64,000 nt of DNA, taken from NCBI GenBank assembly GCA_016930695.1, contig JAFGGD010000049.1, positions 62,001-126,000 of the forward strand, in the 5' to 3' direction. Shown one piece after another: positions 17,501-24,559 of this stretch. The notes beneath the pieces are model-generated. The model saw only the letters and a program-made list of their open reading frames with translations. It was not told the origin of the DNA and searched no databases. Positions within the stretch are counted from its first letter, which is position 1. The number at the start of each line of letters is the position of its first letter. This DNA is from Candidatus Eisenbacteria bacterium (GTDB lineage Bacteria; Orphanbacterota; Orphanbacteria; Orphanbacterales; Orphanbacteraceae). The translations under genes and the position numbers were made by a program.

Positions 17501-19741
17501 CAGGGAACCGGCGTTGGTGAATTCGCCCTCGATGACCAGCACCCCCCCTTCGACCACGATCGCCCCGTCGCCCGGATCGTCACGGCGGTTGTCGAAATCG
17601 ACGGCGATGGCGCCGAAGCCCCTCGACTTCTCCGGATCGCTCTTGCGGACCGTGCCGCCGTTCACGAAGAAACCGTCGCCGATCAGAGAGCCGTCGGAAA
17701 GAATCACCGTTCCTCCGGACTCGTTCACGAAAGTGCCCCCGGCGGCGACTTCGAAGAAAGCCCCGTCGCTCACGAAGATCTCGCCGGAGTTCTCCCCTCC
17801 CTCGAGCACCGTCAAGGTATCGCTCCCGAGGGTGAGCGTCGGGCTATAGGAAAAGGAGGAGTCGATGGTCAGTTCGAGCACGACGGCGCTCTCGTTCAGG
17901 AGAACGACGTAGTTCGACAGATCCCCCGGAAGATAGGCGTGGTCCGACGCCGTCGGCACGCGGTTCGGATCCCAATTCGCCGTGTCGCTCCAGGAACTAC
18001 CGTCCCCCATTCCCGTCCAGACGACGACGGGCCGGCAACCCACGGGACGGGCCCCGATCACTCCGTAGGCGCTTCCGGTGCCGCAGGTGTCGAGGGCGCA
18101 GGGGGAGATCCCTTGCAGCGAGAGGGAATCCAAAGGGTTCTCGACGCCGCCGCAGAAGAGGGGATCGGCCGAGAAGTTCCCGCTCACGCTGTCCGACGAG
18201 GCGATGCAGCCGGTCCAGTCCCCGCCGTCGTTGCCGTACACGTCCGTGCAGGAGAGGATCGGGAAGCCCGATCCCAAGCAGGCGAATGCCTCCCCCGTTC
18301 GGTTATAGGCGATGATGGTGAGAGCGATGGAAGGAGAGGTGTCGGCGGTGAGCACGCCCGCTCCCGTGGGCGCGTCGTTCCAAACGATCGTGCAGTTGGT
18401 GAGGAAGGGACTTCCGTTTTCGATCAGAATCCCGCCGCCGTAGGTTTCCCCCGTGTTTCCCGCCAGCGTGCAGCCGGTGAGCCCCCCCGAGGCGGCGTAG
18501 CAGTAGACGCCCCCGCCTTGGTCCGCCGTGTTCCCGGCGAAGACGCAGTCCACCGCGTTCGGGCGCGAGGAGAGCCCGAAGTAGGCGCCGCCCCCCGTTT
18601 CCAATCCGCCGAGAAGGACCGTGTTCTCCGCGATGGTGCAGTCCGAGAGGTAGGCGCCGCCGCCGGACAGGTAGACCCCTCCGCCCCCCCAGTACGCGCT
18701 GTTGCCGGTGATGACGCAATGGACGACCGAGGCGCTGTCTCCTTGCAGGTTGACGCCGCCCCCCCCCGAGCCGGCGTAGTTCTCTTGGATACGGCAGGAG
18801 ATGATCCGCGGGTCGGCGTTCCACGATTTCAACCCGCCCCCCTCGCCGTCCGCCGCGTTCCCCGAGATCACGCAGTTCTCGATCGTCATCGCGCCGGTGG
18901 AGCGGCAGAGCATGCCTCCCCCCTGCTCGTCCAGCCCGGTCCCGACGGCGTGTCCGCCGGTGAGCGTCAGGTCGGCGAGTCGTGTGGCGGAGTTCACGCT
19001 GATGGCGTAGAAGACCCGGCCGAGGGAATCGGCGTCGACGACCACGTCCGTCGGATCACCGGTGGCGCCCGTGACGATCACGCCGGACTTCAGGGTGACG
19101 TCGTGCTCATAGTAGGTCCCCGCCGCGACGACCACCGTGTCCCCCACCGCCGCGGAGTCGATCCCCGCCTGGATGGTCGGCGCGTTGGACGGCACGTTCC
19201 ACGCCGTCGGCCAGCCCGCGCATCCGCCCGGAGGCGGGGAGGCGTTCACGCCGCCGTGCCCGGAAGGCCGCGTGGTGACGCACCACCGATCCACGTCGGT
19301 GTCGCAGTCGTACAGGCTGTCTCCATGGGTCGTGTGGGGGAGGACACGCAGATTCCCCCCTCCTCCGCTGTAGAAATATTCGAAATCCATCACCGCGACC
19401 CGCCCATTCCCGTCCGGGTAGAGACAGGAAGGCCAGGCGATCGCGCACCCCTCGACCTCGACGTCACCGATAAGGAGACCGCTGTTCGTCGGAGTGAAGG
19501 AGATGGGAATGGCATCGAAAGCACGGTCGAAACGGAACGCGACACCCGACACGCCGCCGCCCGAACCGAATCCCGTCAGATAAACGGTCCCGCTGAAAAT
19601 CGTGTTCGTCCCCGGTTCGATATAGTTGGAGTCATTCTCGAACTCGATGAAGATCCGGGCGTCCGGATTATCGCCGGCGACGGCCGGAACCGTGGAGACG
19701 AGAAGGAAAAGGAGAACGAAGAGAGGAGAGAGGGATCGCAC
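14564..19741 (-). CDS. Very large secreted beta-helix protein with FlgD-like C-terminal domain
   Basis: A 1,725-residue protein with a signal peptide (LFVLLFLLVSTVPAVAG). Architecture: an N-terminal beta-sandwich-like region (25-170); a right-handed beta-helix of the pectate-lyase/DUF1565 type (about 175-575, starting NAPTIQAGIDSAAVGDTVVV, with GNxAxxGGGxYxxxS-type coils); a Gly/Val-rich helical-solenoid region with three repeats of about 123 residues (about 600-1130); a cadherin-like Ig domain (about 1245-1330, TPITLHVLTNDTDGDLDPLR); a second beta-helix (about 1335-1620); and a FlgD-like tail (NRPNPFNPETAIRF to the terminal KMVLVR). Such proteins are surface adhesins or polysaccharide-binding proteins, and no catalytic motif is evident. 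It is convergent with the RHS gene (29 bases between stops). The FlgD-like tail is shared with five other proteins here and probably directs export or anchoring. Confidence 0.82.
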   Translation of the reverse strand: MRSLSPLFVLLFLLVSTVPAVAGDNPDARIFIEFENDSNYIEPGTNTIFSGTVYLTGFGSGGGVSGVAFRFDRAFDAIPISFTPTNSGLLIGDVEVEGCAIAWPSCLYPDGNGRVAVMDFEYFYSGGGGNLRVLPHTTHGDSLYDCDTDVDRWCVTTRPSGHGGVNASPPPGGCAGWPTAWNVPSNAPTIQAGIDSAAVGDTVVVAAGTYYEHDVTLKSGVIVTGATGDPTDVVVDADSLGRVFYAISVNSATRLADLTLTGGHAVGTGLDEQGGGMLCRSTGAMTIENCVISGNAADGEGGGLKSWNADPRIISCRIQENYAGSGGGGVNLQGDSASVVHCVITGNSAYWGGGGVYLSGGGAYLSDCTIAENTVLLGGLETGGGAYFGLSSRPNAVDCVFAGNTADQGGGVYCYAASGGLTGCTLAGNTGETYGGGILIENGSPFLTNCTIVWNDAPTGAGVLTADTSPSIALTIIAYNRTGEAFACLGSGFPILSCTDVYGNDGGDWTGCIASSDSVSGNFSADPLFCGGVENPLDSLSLQGISPCALDTCGTGSAYGVIGARPVGCRPVVVWTGMGDGSSWSDTANWDPNRVPTASDHAYLPGDLSNYVVLLNESAVVLELTIDSSFSYSPTLTLGSDTLTVLEGGENSGEIFVSDGAFFEVAAGGTFVNESGGTVILSDGSLIGDGFFVNGGTVRKSDPEKSRGFGAIAVDFDNRRDDPGDGAIVVEGGVLVIEGEFTNAGSLVVHTSAMALFDPGDGAFRAGSYANGDDGVIVIEEGAELQIDGAGTSFVNELGSLVVLEGGDITGTGTFVNYGRVEKRDPVLKSRAMSRITALFDNMHDDPGDGAIVVDEGVLSIENEFANAGSVLVNTNAQMLLDPGDGAFRGVFFDNTNYVRLLESSSLGILGATTVLENGAGGLILLEGDGAVSGDGLLRNYGTFRKEDPSKGARAIANLAADFHNLFDDPGDGAIVVADGTLNMQGEVVNHGTVTVDSGATLAVADTSGVKAGGGTRVSGSFLNTGTVTVAEAGTFTTEGNVSNGTLGDWDLSGTLEVRAGARFDNYGFVGLDTAAVVVNDGVFDLKENAVLEGSGLFDSDGGDFYGNGVIRPGCSAGVLTFFGDFLQSATSELEIEIGGTAPGAAYDRLLVEGGAVFDGAVYVTLTGGFEPTEGDSFSVVSVSAGFPVRNEFDCFSGLQTSGGLFLEPVEAADFFSLVARDSTTGNAAPSAAQDAAETNAVTPITLHVLTNDTDGDLDPLRIAELSDALTAGDVKIDPGDTTLTYTPSPGFAGLDSLTYRVTDCQGGVDSALVVVTVYRAPRIWAVPGDAPTIAAGLDSTLAGDTVEVAADTYHEHDLVMPSGVVLRGATGDPEDVIIDADSLGRVLYCVGLDSSTVVSGLTLFGGYHVNGAGMYCSGSDMTIRSCIFSWNVASGGGGGLRVYECDPLIRDCVFDVNDALSGGGVSFVRSSSLMDSCEIVWNDAVSGGGVHLHESEPSIRSCTFTENEATSSGAGIFSYSSEPVLTNVILAFNDGGAAVYCSGTGGPTLDCCDVYGNEGGDYVGCLSGMEGTDGNFSGDPYFCGVKKGADPFLIDAASSCAPDQNPYCGLVGARPVGCASQTAVDGPAEEPPAAFRLETNRPNPFNPETAIRFAVPKAGRVSLVVYDVSGRRVAVLADGPFDAGDFERVWRGVDDTGRPVGSGIYFARMRAEGFQATRKMVLVR
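16780..17900 (-). repeat. Three tandem repeats of about 370 bp in the beta-helix gene
   Basis: On the plus strand the word gccccgtc-xcccgg-tcgtc recurs at 16821, 17190 and 17562, a period of 369-372 bases. Each unit encodes about 123 residues containing a D-DPGDGAIVV core, an FxNAGS/VNHGT segment and an NYGxxxKxDPxK segment. Divergence between copies shows that the duplication is old. Confidence 0.7.
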
Positions 19742-19918
19742 GGGGGCACCTCCTCGAAACAGGTAAGGACGGCAATGAGATGGAATAGCGTAACCCGCGT
19801 AGGGATTTTAACATACGAATTCAAGAGAAGTCAATGAGCGCGGAGAAGAGGAGAAGCCGGCACGACGTCCGCCTCTCGAAATTGATCGCCGGGGCGCTTC
19901 GCGTACGCGGGGAGAGAC

Positions 19919-20626
19919 CTATCGTTCCCCCGCCGTCATCGGCTCCTCGCGGACGGTGAGGAGGGCGTTTTCACCTCCGAAGCCGTCCGGTTCGCGGCGT
20001 CGGGCGGCGGGATCGCCGCGCCAGTCGTCGCCGTCCACCACGAACTGATAGGCGTACTCGCCGGGCATGAGGTGGATCGTCGTCTCCCAGATTCCGTCGC
20101 CGTCCGGGTCGCTCATCGGATGGGCGGCGGCGTTCCAGTCGTTGAAGCTCCCCGCCACCGAGACGGCGTTGGCGTGCCCTCCCTCGTGCCTGTAACGGAA
20201 AGTGACCGCCGTGCCGGACGGTTCCACGGCCGCGCCCCCGCCCGGTTCGCCGGCGAAGAGAGGCGCGTCCCCCGTGACGATCAGCACCGAGTTTTGTCCG
20301 CCATAGCCGTCGTCGACGAACTTGGGCGCCGCCAAGTCGGTGATCCACCGGTTCCCGTCCACGACGTACTTGTAAGGGTGCTCCCCGGGGGCGATCTCCA
20401 ACTGAACCTCGTACACGCCGTCCCCTTCCGGATCGAACAGCGGGTTCGCCGTGGTGCTCCAGTCGTTGAAGGAGCCGGCGACGGTCACCGAGCGGGCGTC
20501 CTCGGGCGGGCGGAAACGGAAGGTGACCTTGGTCGCGCCGACGGTGGAGAAGAGGCCCGCGGCGAGAAGGGCGACGGTGGTGACGATGGAAAGACGGAGT
20601 CGCGCGGTGCGAAGAGCGGCGGCCAC
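19919..20626 (-). CDS. Secreted protein with two CBM48/AMPK-type glycogen-binding domains
   Basis: A 235-residue protein starting at the GTG at 20626, which follows GGGAGGTACGCC. The N-terminal hydrophobic segment (LSIVTTVALLAAGLFSTVGA) is a signal peptide. Two homologous domains follow, at about 35-115 and about 140-225. Each has VTVAGSFNDW (or VSVAGSFNDW), a DxDGxWE/VYE strand, PGExxYKYVVDGxxW and a final DGxGGxNxxLxV. This is the CBM48/isoamylase-N family that binds alpha-glucans such as starch or glycogen. No enzyme domain is attached. It sits divergent from the GH97 gene, so it is probably an envelope alpha-glucan-binding helper. Confident family call, inferred role. Confidence 0.82.
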   Translation of the reverse strand: MAAALRTARLRLSIVTTVALLAAGLFSTVGATKVTFRFRPPEDARSVTVAGSFNDWSTTANPLFDPEGDGVYEVQLEIAPGEHPYKYVVDGNRWITDLAAPKFVDDGYGGQNSVLIVTGDAPLFAGEPGGGAAVEPSGTAVTFRYRHEGGHANAVSVAGSFNDWNAAAHPMSDPDGDGIWETTIHLMPGEYAYQFVVDGDDWRGDPAARRREPDGFGGENALLTVREEPMTAGER

Positions 20627-20776
20627 GGCGTACCTCCCGGCGTGGGGGTCGGACCATTCCGACCGGGGTGAGCATACGGCGCGTCCGCGCCGGGGGTCAA
20701 GCCGCGGCGATCGTTGTCAAGGGGGGCGCGCCCTGTGCTACGATCGGTCGCGTACTCAAACGGGGAGGGTATGCCG

Positions 20777-22861
20777 ATGACGATCCGCGCCGCCGCCGCG
20801 CCACGCGCGCGCGGTTTTCTCCTTTCGCTCGCTCTTGCGATTCTCGTCGCCGCAGGCGGGGCGTCGGCCCTCGGGGAACCGCCCGCGGCGTCCTCGCCCG
20901 ACGGCCGCATCCGCTTCACCCTCGAGCTCGACGAGGGGGGGCGCCTCTTCTACCGCGTGCTCTTCGACGAACGCGTGGTGATCGACCGCTCCCGTCTCGG
21001 TTTCGTCCTGCGGGACGCGCCGCCGATGAACGAGGGCTTCCACGTGGAGAACGCCGCCGAGCGCTCCGGCGAGGAAGCCTGGGAGCAACCGTGGGGAGAA
21101 TGCCGATCGATCCGCGCCGCCTTTCATGAACTGGAGGTGGAACTGATGGAGAGCGCCCCGCCGGGACGCCGCATGATCCTCACCGTCCGGGTCTTCAACG
21201 ACGGCCTCGGCTTCCGTTTCACCTGGCCGGCGCAACCGGGGCTCGGCCGCTTCGCCCTGCTCGACGAAGGGACGGAATTCGTCTTCCCCGGCGACCCCGC
21301 CGCTTGGTGGATCCCCGCCTACGCGGGGAACCGCTACGAATACCTCTATAAAAGAACCCGGTTGAGCGGCCTCGCCGCCGATCCCCTTCTCCGCGCGGTT
21401 CACACGCCCCTCACGCTGGAAACGGAGGACGGCCTCCTCGTCGCCCTCCACGAAGCGAACCTGACCGACTACGCGGCGATGACCCTCGATCCGGAGCCCG
21501 GCTCGGTCCTCGCCTGCGACCTCGTCCCCTGGTCCGACGGCGACCGGGTGAAGGCGGAGACCCCCTTCCGCTCCCCCTGGCGCACCATCCAGATCGCCGA
21601 GAGCCCGGCGGATCTGGCGGAGTCCTCTCTCATTTTGTGTCTCAATGAACCGTGCCGTATCGAGGATGTCTCCTGGATCGAGCCGATGAAATACGTGGGG
21701 ATCTGGTGGTCCCTTCACATCGGAAAGGAAACCTGGACGACCGGTCCGAATCACGGGGGGACCACGGCGAACACGAAGCGCTACATCGACTTCGCCGCCG
21801 CCAACGGCTTCGGCGGCGTGCTCGTGGAAGGATGGAACACCGGCTGGGATCAGGGATGGCTCGAGACGGGCGCCTTCGATTTCACGACTCCCACGCCGGA
21901 TTACGACCTGGAGGAACTCGCCCGTTACGCCCGCGAAAAGGGGGTCACCCTGATCGGCCATCTGGAGAACGGCGGCGACGTGGCCGGTTTCGAGCGGCGG
22001 ATGGAGGCGGCCTTCGCGCAGTGCGAGAGGCTGGGCATACGGGCGGTGAAAACCGGGTACGTGAGCCAGGGGCAGGGGATCCGGCGCTACGACGGGGCGG
22101 GGCGGGAGATCGCCAAGGAGTGGCAGCACGGCCAGTACATGGTGCGACAATATCGGAAGGCGGTGGAGGCGGCGGCGAAGCACCGGATCATGGTGTGCGC
22201 CCACGAGCCGATCAAGGACACCGGCATCCGCCGCACCTGGCCGAACATGATGACGCGCGAGGGGGCGCGCGGCCAGGAGTACAACGCCTGGAGCAGCGGT
22301 AATCCGCCGGAACACACGGCGATCCTCCCCTTCACGCGGCTTCTCTCGGCCCCCATGGACTTCACGCCGGGAATCATGGACGTGCTGATCGAGCCGTACA
22401 AGCCGGACAACCGGGTGCACACCACGGTGGCGAAGCAACTCGCCCTCTACGTGACGATTTACAGCCCGATGCAGATGGCCGCCGACCTTCCGGAGAACTA
22501 CGAGGGAAATCCCGCCTTCGGATTCATCCGGGAGGTGCCGGTCGACTGGGAGGAAACCCGCTTCTTGAACGGCGCGATCGGAGACTACGTCACCGTCGCC
22601 CGCAAAGAGCGCGGCGGCGACGACTGGTACCTCGGGAGCCTCACCGACGAGGACCCGCGTGTGCTCCTCGTCCCCTTGGGCTTCCTCGACCCGGGCGCGG
22701 CCTACACGGCCTACGTCTACGCCGACGCCCCCGGCGCCGACTACCGCGGCAATCCCGAGGCGCTCTCCATCACTCGGGAGAAAGTGAACGCCGAGACGGT
22801 GATGCGGATCGACCTCGCCCCCGGCGGCGGCCAGGCGATTCGATTCCATAAGAACCGTTGA
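20777..22861 (+). CDS. Glycoside hydrolase family 97 (alpha-glucosidase type)
   Basis: A 694-residue protein with signal peptide (GFLLSLALAILVAAGGASALG). The GH97 plan is visible: an N-terminal beta-super-sandwich (SSPDGRIRFTLELDEGGRLFYRVLFD to about 290), a catalytic barrel starting EPMKYVGIWWSLHIGKETW, and a C-terminal beta domain (about 600-694). In the barrel, GVLVEGWNTGWDQGW, AVKTGYV, CAHEPIKDTGIRRTWPN (Glu near 474) and REGARGQEYNAW (Glu near 495 and 501) match the glutamates of the inverting alpha-glucosidase branch (SusB-like) rather than the Asp-nucleophile branch. It would release glucose from alpha-glucan ends in the periplasm. The start at 20777 is preferred over 20771 because GGGAGG is better spaced. 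No GH13 amylase is in the window. Confidence 0.9.
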   Translation: MTIRAAAAPRARGFLLSLALAILVAAGGASALGEPPAASSPDGRIRFTLELDEGGRLFYRVLFDERVVIDRSRLGFVLRDAPPMNEGFHVENAAERSGEEAWEQPWGECRSIRAAFHELEVELMESAPPGRRMILTVRVFNDGLGFRFTWPAQPGLGRFALLDEGTEFVFPGDPAAWWIPAYAGNRYEYLYKRTRLSGLAADPLLRAVHTPLTLETEDGLLVALHEANLTDYAAMTLDPEPGSVLACDLVPWSDGDRVKAETPFRSPWRTIQIAESPADLAESSLILCLNEPCRIEDVSWIEPMKYVGIWWSLHIGKETWTTGPNHGGTTANTKRYIDFAAANGFGGVLVEGWNTGWDQGWLETGAFDFTTPTPDYDLEELARYAREKGVTLIGHLENGGDVAGFERRMEAAFAQCERLGIRAVKTGYVSQGQGIRRYDGAGREIAKEWQHGQYMVRQYRKAVEAAAKHRIMVCAHEPIKDTGIRRTWPNMMTREGARGQEYNAWSSGNPPEHTAILPFTRLLSAPMDFTPGIMDVLIEPYKPDNRVHTTVAKQLALYVTIYSPMQMAADLPENYEGNPAFGFIREVPVDWEETRFLNGAIGDYVTVARKERGGDDWYLGSLTDEDPRVLLVPLGFLDPGAAYTAYVYADAPGADYRGNPEALSITREKVNAETVMRIDLAPGGGQAIRFHKNR

Positions 22862-22934
22862 CGGATTGAAATGAATCATGAAACCGGGGCTTAATGAGGG
22901 TAGGTGACTGTCCCTGATCCAATCCGCGTCGAGA

Positions 22935-22966
22935 CAAAAGAAAAGGGGCGGGAGTGATCCCGCCCC
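22935..22966 (-). terminator. Rho-independent terminator of the secreted alpha-glucan-binding-like gene
   Basis: A perfect stem GGGGCGGGA (22945-22953) with TCCCGCCCC (22958-22966) and a 4-base loop. On the minus strand it is followed by TTTTCTTTTG. It may also slow transcription coming from the GH97 gene on the other strand. Confidence 0.75.
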
Positions 22967-22995
22967 TTCCCGTATGCGAATGTTCGGATCGCCGA

Positions 22996-24060
22996 CTACC
23001 GGAAGAGCGTCTTGACGCTGCCCCAGGTAGCGTTCTCGGTGGCGGTCACGTCGTCCAAGACCACCTTGATCCGGCCGGACTCGTGGAGATAGAACCCCAC
23101 CCAGCCCTCTTGGGTCACTTCGAAAGACCAGGTGCCGGAGTTGCTGCCGTAGCCGTTCACGCCCGCCTGGAGATCCCAGCCGCCGTTGGCCGCGCACTTG
23201 TACTCGTGCGTTCCGAGCATGCCCGAGTCGAAGTAGACCTGCACCCGGAGGACGCCGCCGCCGATGTCGGCCATCTGCGTCGCGACGTTGGAGGGATCCC
23301 AACCCTGCCAATCACCGACCGCCGCCCAGGTGTGGCCGGCGGCGAGGAGACTGCCGTCGTAAGCCGCGTTCGACTCCGGCGACCAACCCACCATCGGGTT
23401 GGTGTCCAGGAAGAATTCAACCACGTCACTGGTGACGAAGCTGATCGGGATGTTGGAATCGCCCGGATACTGGGGACTCCAGCTGCCGCTCACGCCGACC
23501 ACCTGGTAACCGGAGCCGCCGCCCGCGGTGAAGTCGGCGGTCGCGGTGAGGGTCACGCTATAGATGCCGTCCATCTCCGGATCGGCCATGTCGGTCAGGG
23601 CGTCGCCGTTGCTCCAGTCGCCGCCGCCGAGTTCGCTCTCACAATCGCCGACGAGGTTCGGAACCTCGGGAGGAGCGACGCCGGAGGTGAAGGAGAACTC
23701 ATCGGACTCGCAGACGCTGCCGTCGCTGCTCGTGGAAACCACGTACCAGCGGACCAGGTCGCCGCCCACCGCGGTCAGCCACGCTTGGTACCAGTCGTTG
23801 TTGCTGTTGTACTGATAGAAGGTCCCCGGCTCGGTCACCGCCGTCCCCGAATTTTTGGGATCGGTGTTGTCGGTGGTGTAGATGAAGTCCATCGACGTGA
23901 GGGTCCCCATTCCGTCCGGATCGCCCGGCCAGACCTGCGCTTCCACGAAGTTGGTGTTGGGATCGCTGTAGCCGTTTCCGCACCAACAATCCGCGAAAGC
24001 ACTCGCCGCGAACGCCATCGCGATCAGAAGACCGCCGGTGATCAGATAACCTCTGCGCAT
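22996..24060 (-). CDS. Secreted protein with X25/SusE-like carbohydrate-binding modules and WG-K short C-terminal motif
   Basis: A 354-residue protein. The ATG at 24060 follows GGAGGTGCATTC. The signal peptide is YLITGGLLIAMAFAASAFA. The mature N-terminal region (about 25-130) is a beta domain rich in Asn and Tyr. Two modules follow (about 145-230 and about 235-330) with the pattern of starch-binding X25/SusE-type domains: GDWSNGDALTDMADPEMDG and VGDWQGWDPSNVATQM, then HEYKCAANGGWD. No catalytic motif is seen. The protein ends VTATENATWGSVKTLFR, a short terminal motif shared with the proteins ending at 26430 and 27124. Placed next to GH97 and the CBM48 protein, it is probably an alpha-glucan-binding surface protein. 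The function is inferred from module similarity only. Confidence 0.62.
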   Translation of the reverse strand: MRRGYLITGGLLIAMAFAASAFADCWCGNGYSDPNTNFVEAQVWPGDPDGMGTLTSMDFIYTTDNTDPKNSGTAVTEPGTFYQYNSNNDWYQAWLTAVGGDLVRWYVVSTSSDGSVCESDEFSFTSGVAPPEVPNLVGDCESELGGGDWSNGDALTDMADPEMDGIYSVTLTATADFTAGGGSGYQVVGVSGSWSPQYPGDSNIPISFVTSDVVEFFLDTNPMVGWSPESNAAYDGSLLAAGHTWAAVGDWQGWDPSNVATQMADIGGGVLRVQVYFDSGMLGTHEYKCAANGGWDLQAGVNGYGSNSGTWSFEVTQEGWVGFYLHESGRIKVVLDDVTATENATWGSVKTLFR

Positions 24061-24159
24061 GAATGCACCTCCATCGGCTGCGCGGCATGGATGCTCTCGG
24101 CGCGGCCCGTTGAGTGACACGGCTGGGGGGGGGAATTCGATCCGAAAAGTTACTCTATA

Positions 24160-24188
24160 TCATATAACAGACAGGGGGTTGCGGCAAC
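24160..24188 (-). promoter_or_regulatory. Putative promoter for the gene starting at 24060
   Basis: On the minus strand TTGCCG (24188-24183), a 17-base spacer and TATGAT (24165-24160), about 100 bases before the start codon. The surrounding AT-rich stretch contrasts with the GC-rich genes. Confidence 0.4.
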
Positions 24189-24256
24189 ACGTTTGTTGAG
24201 AGCCCGATGAGGGGAAAGGGAAATCCTCGAGGGAGCGAGCCCTGAATATCCGGTAA

Positions 24257-24409
24257 AACACGAAAAAAAAAGGCGGCGACCAACGCCAAAACCGCGAAGC
24301 CCCGTTCAACACCAGCGCGTCCGCCGGGGTCGTTGTGACTTACTATTACACCTGCCCGGTCGGGATTGAAGATTCCTCCTGGGGATCGATCAAGAAGCTC
24401 TTTAATTAG
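24257..24409 (+). pseudogene. Orphan 3' remnant of a secreted protein gene carrying the WG-K tail
   Basis: The plus-strand frame is open only from 24257 (after a TAA) to the TAG at 24407-24409. Its last part reads VVVTYYYTCPVGIEDSS and then WGSIKKLFN, matching the short terminal motif of the three neighbouring secreted proteins, with Asn in place of the final Arg. No start codon or ribosome site precedes it, and the body of the gene is missing. A strong intrinsic terminator follows 22 bases after the stop, as for a real gene end. I read it as the relic of a deleted or rearranged gene. Confidence 0.55.
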
Positions 24410-24431
24410 GGCATCCCACTTCTTATGATTC

Positions 24432-24465
24432 GGCGGCTTGGGCAAAACCCAAGCCGCCTTTTTTT
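24432..24465 (+). terminator. Strong rho-independent terminator behind the orphan gene tail
   Basis: A perfect 11-bp stem GGCGGCTTGGG (24432-24442) with CCCAAGCCGCC (24448-24458) and a CAAAA loop, followed by seven T residues on the plus strand. The T-run shows that the direction is rightward. There is no intact rightward gene before it, only the remnant. Confidence 0.85.
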
Positions 24466-24559
24466 GACCGAGTGATCTCCGGTCTCCGTCTTCCCCGCGG
24501 GTTCGTCTTCCGCCGATTCCGGCCGATCGAAGACGAAGCGCCGCCCGTATCGGAACCCG

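Noticed and set aside
15998-19837. 1,279-codon plus-strand frame opposite the beta-helix gene
   Set aside because: The minus strand carries signal peptide, repeats, Ig and FlgD domains. The plus-strand product is a low-complexity Arg/His/Asp shadow.
20714-20744. TTGTCA and TACGAT before the GH97 gene as a promoter
   Set aside because: The spacer is 19 bases and both boxes are imperfect; not strong enough to list.
20756-23311. 851-codon minus-strand frame opposite GH97
   Set aside because: It spans the GH97 gene antisense and runs through the terminator at 22945; no recognisable domain.
24155-24445. 96-codon minus-strand frame between the 22996 and 24560 genes
   Set aside because: It runs through the strong plus-strand terminator, and its reverse complement carries the recognisable WG-K tail; no ribosome site.
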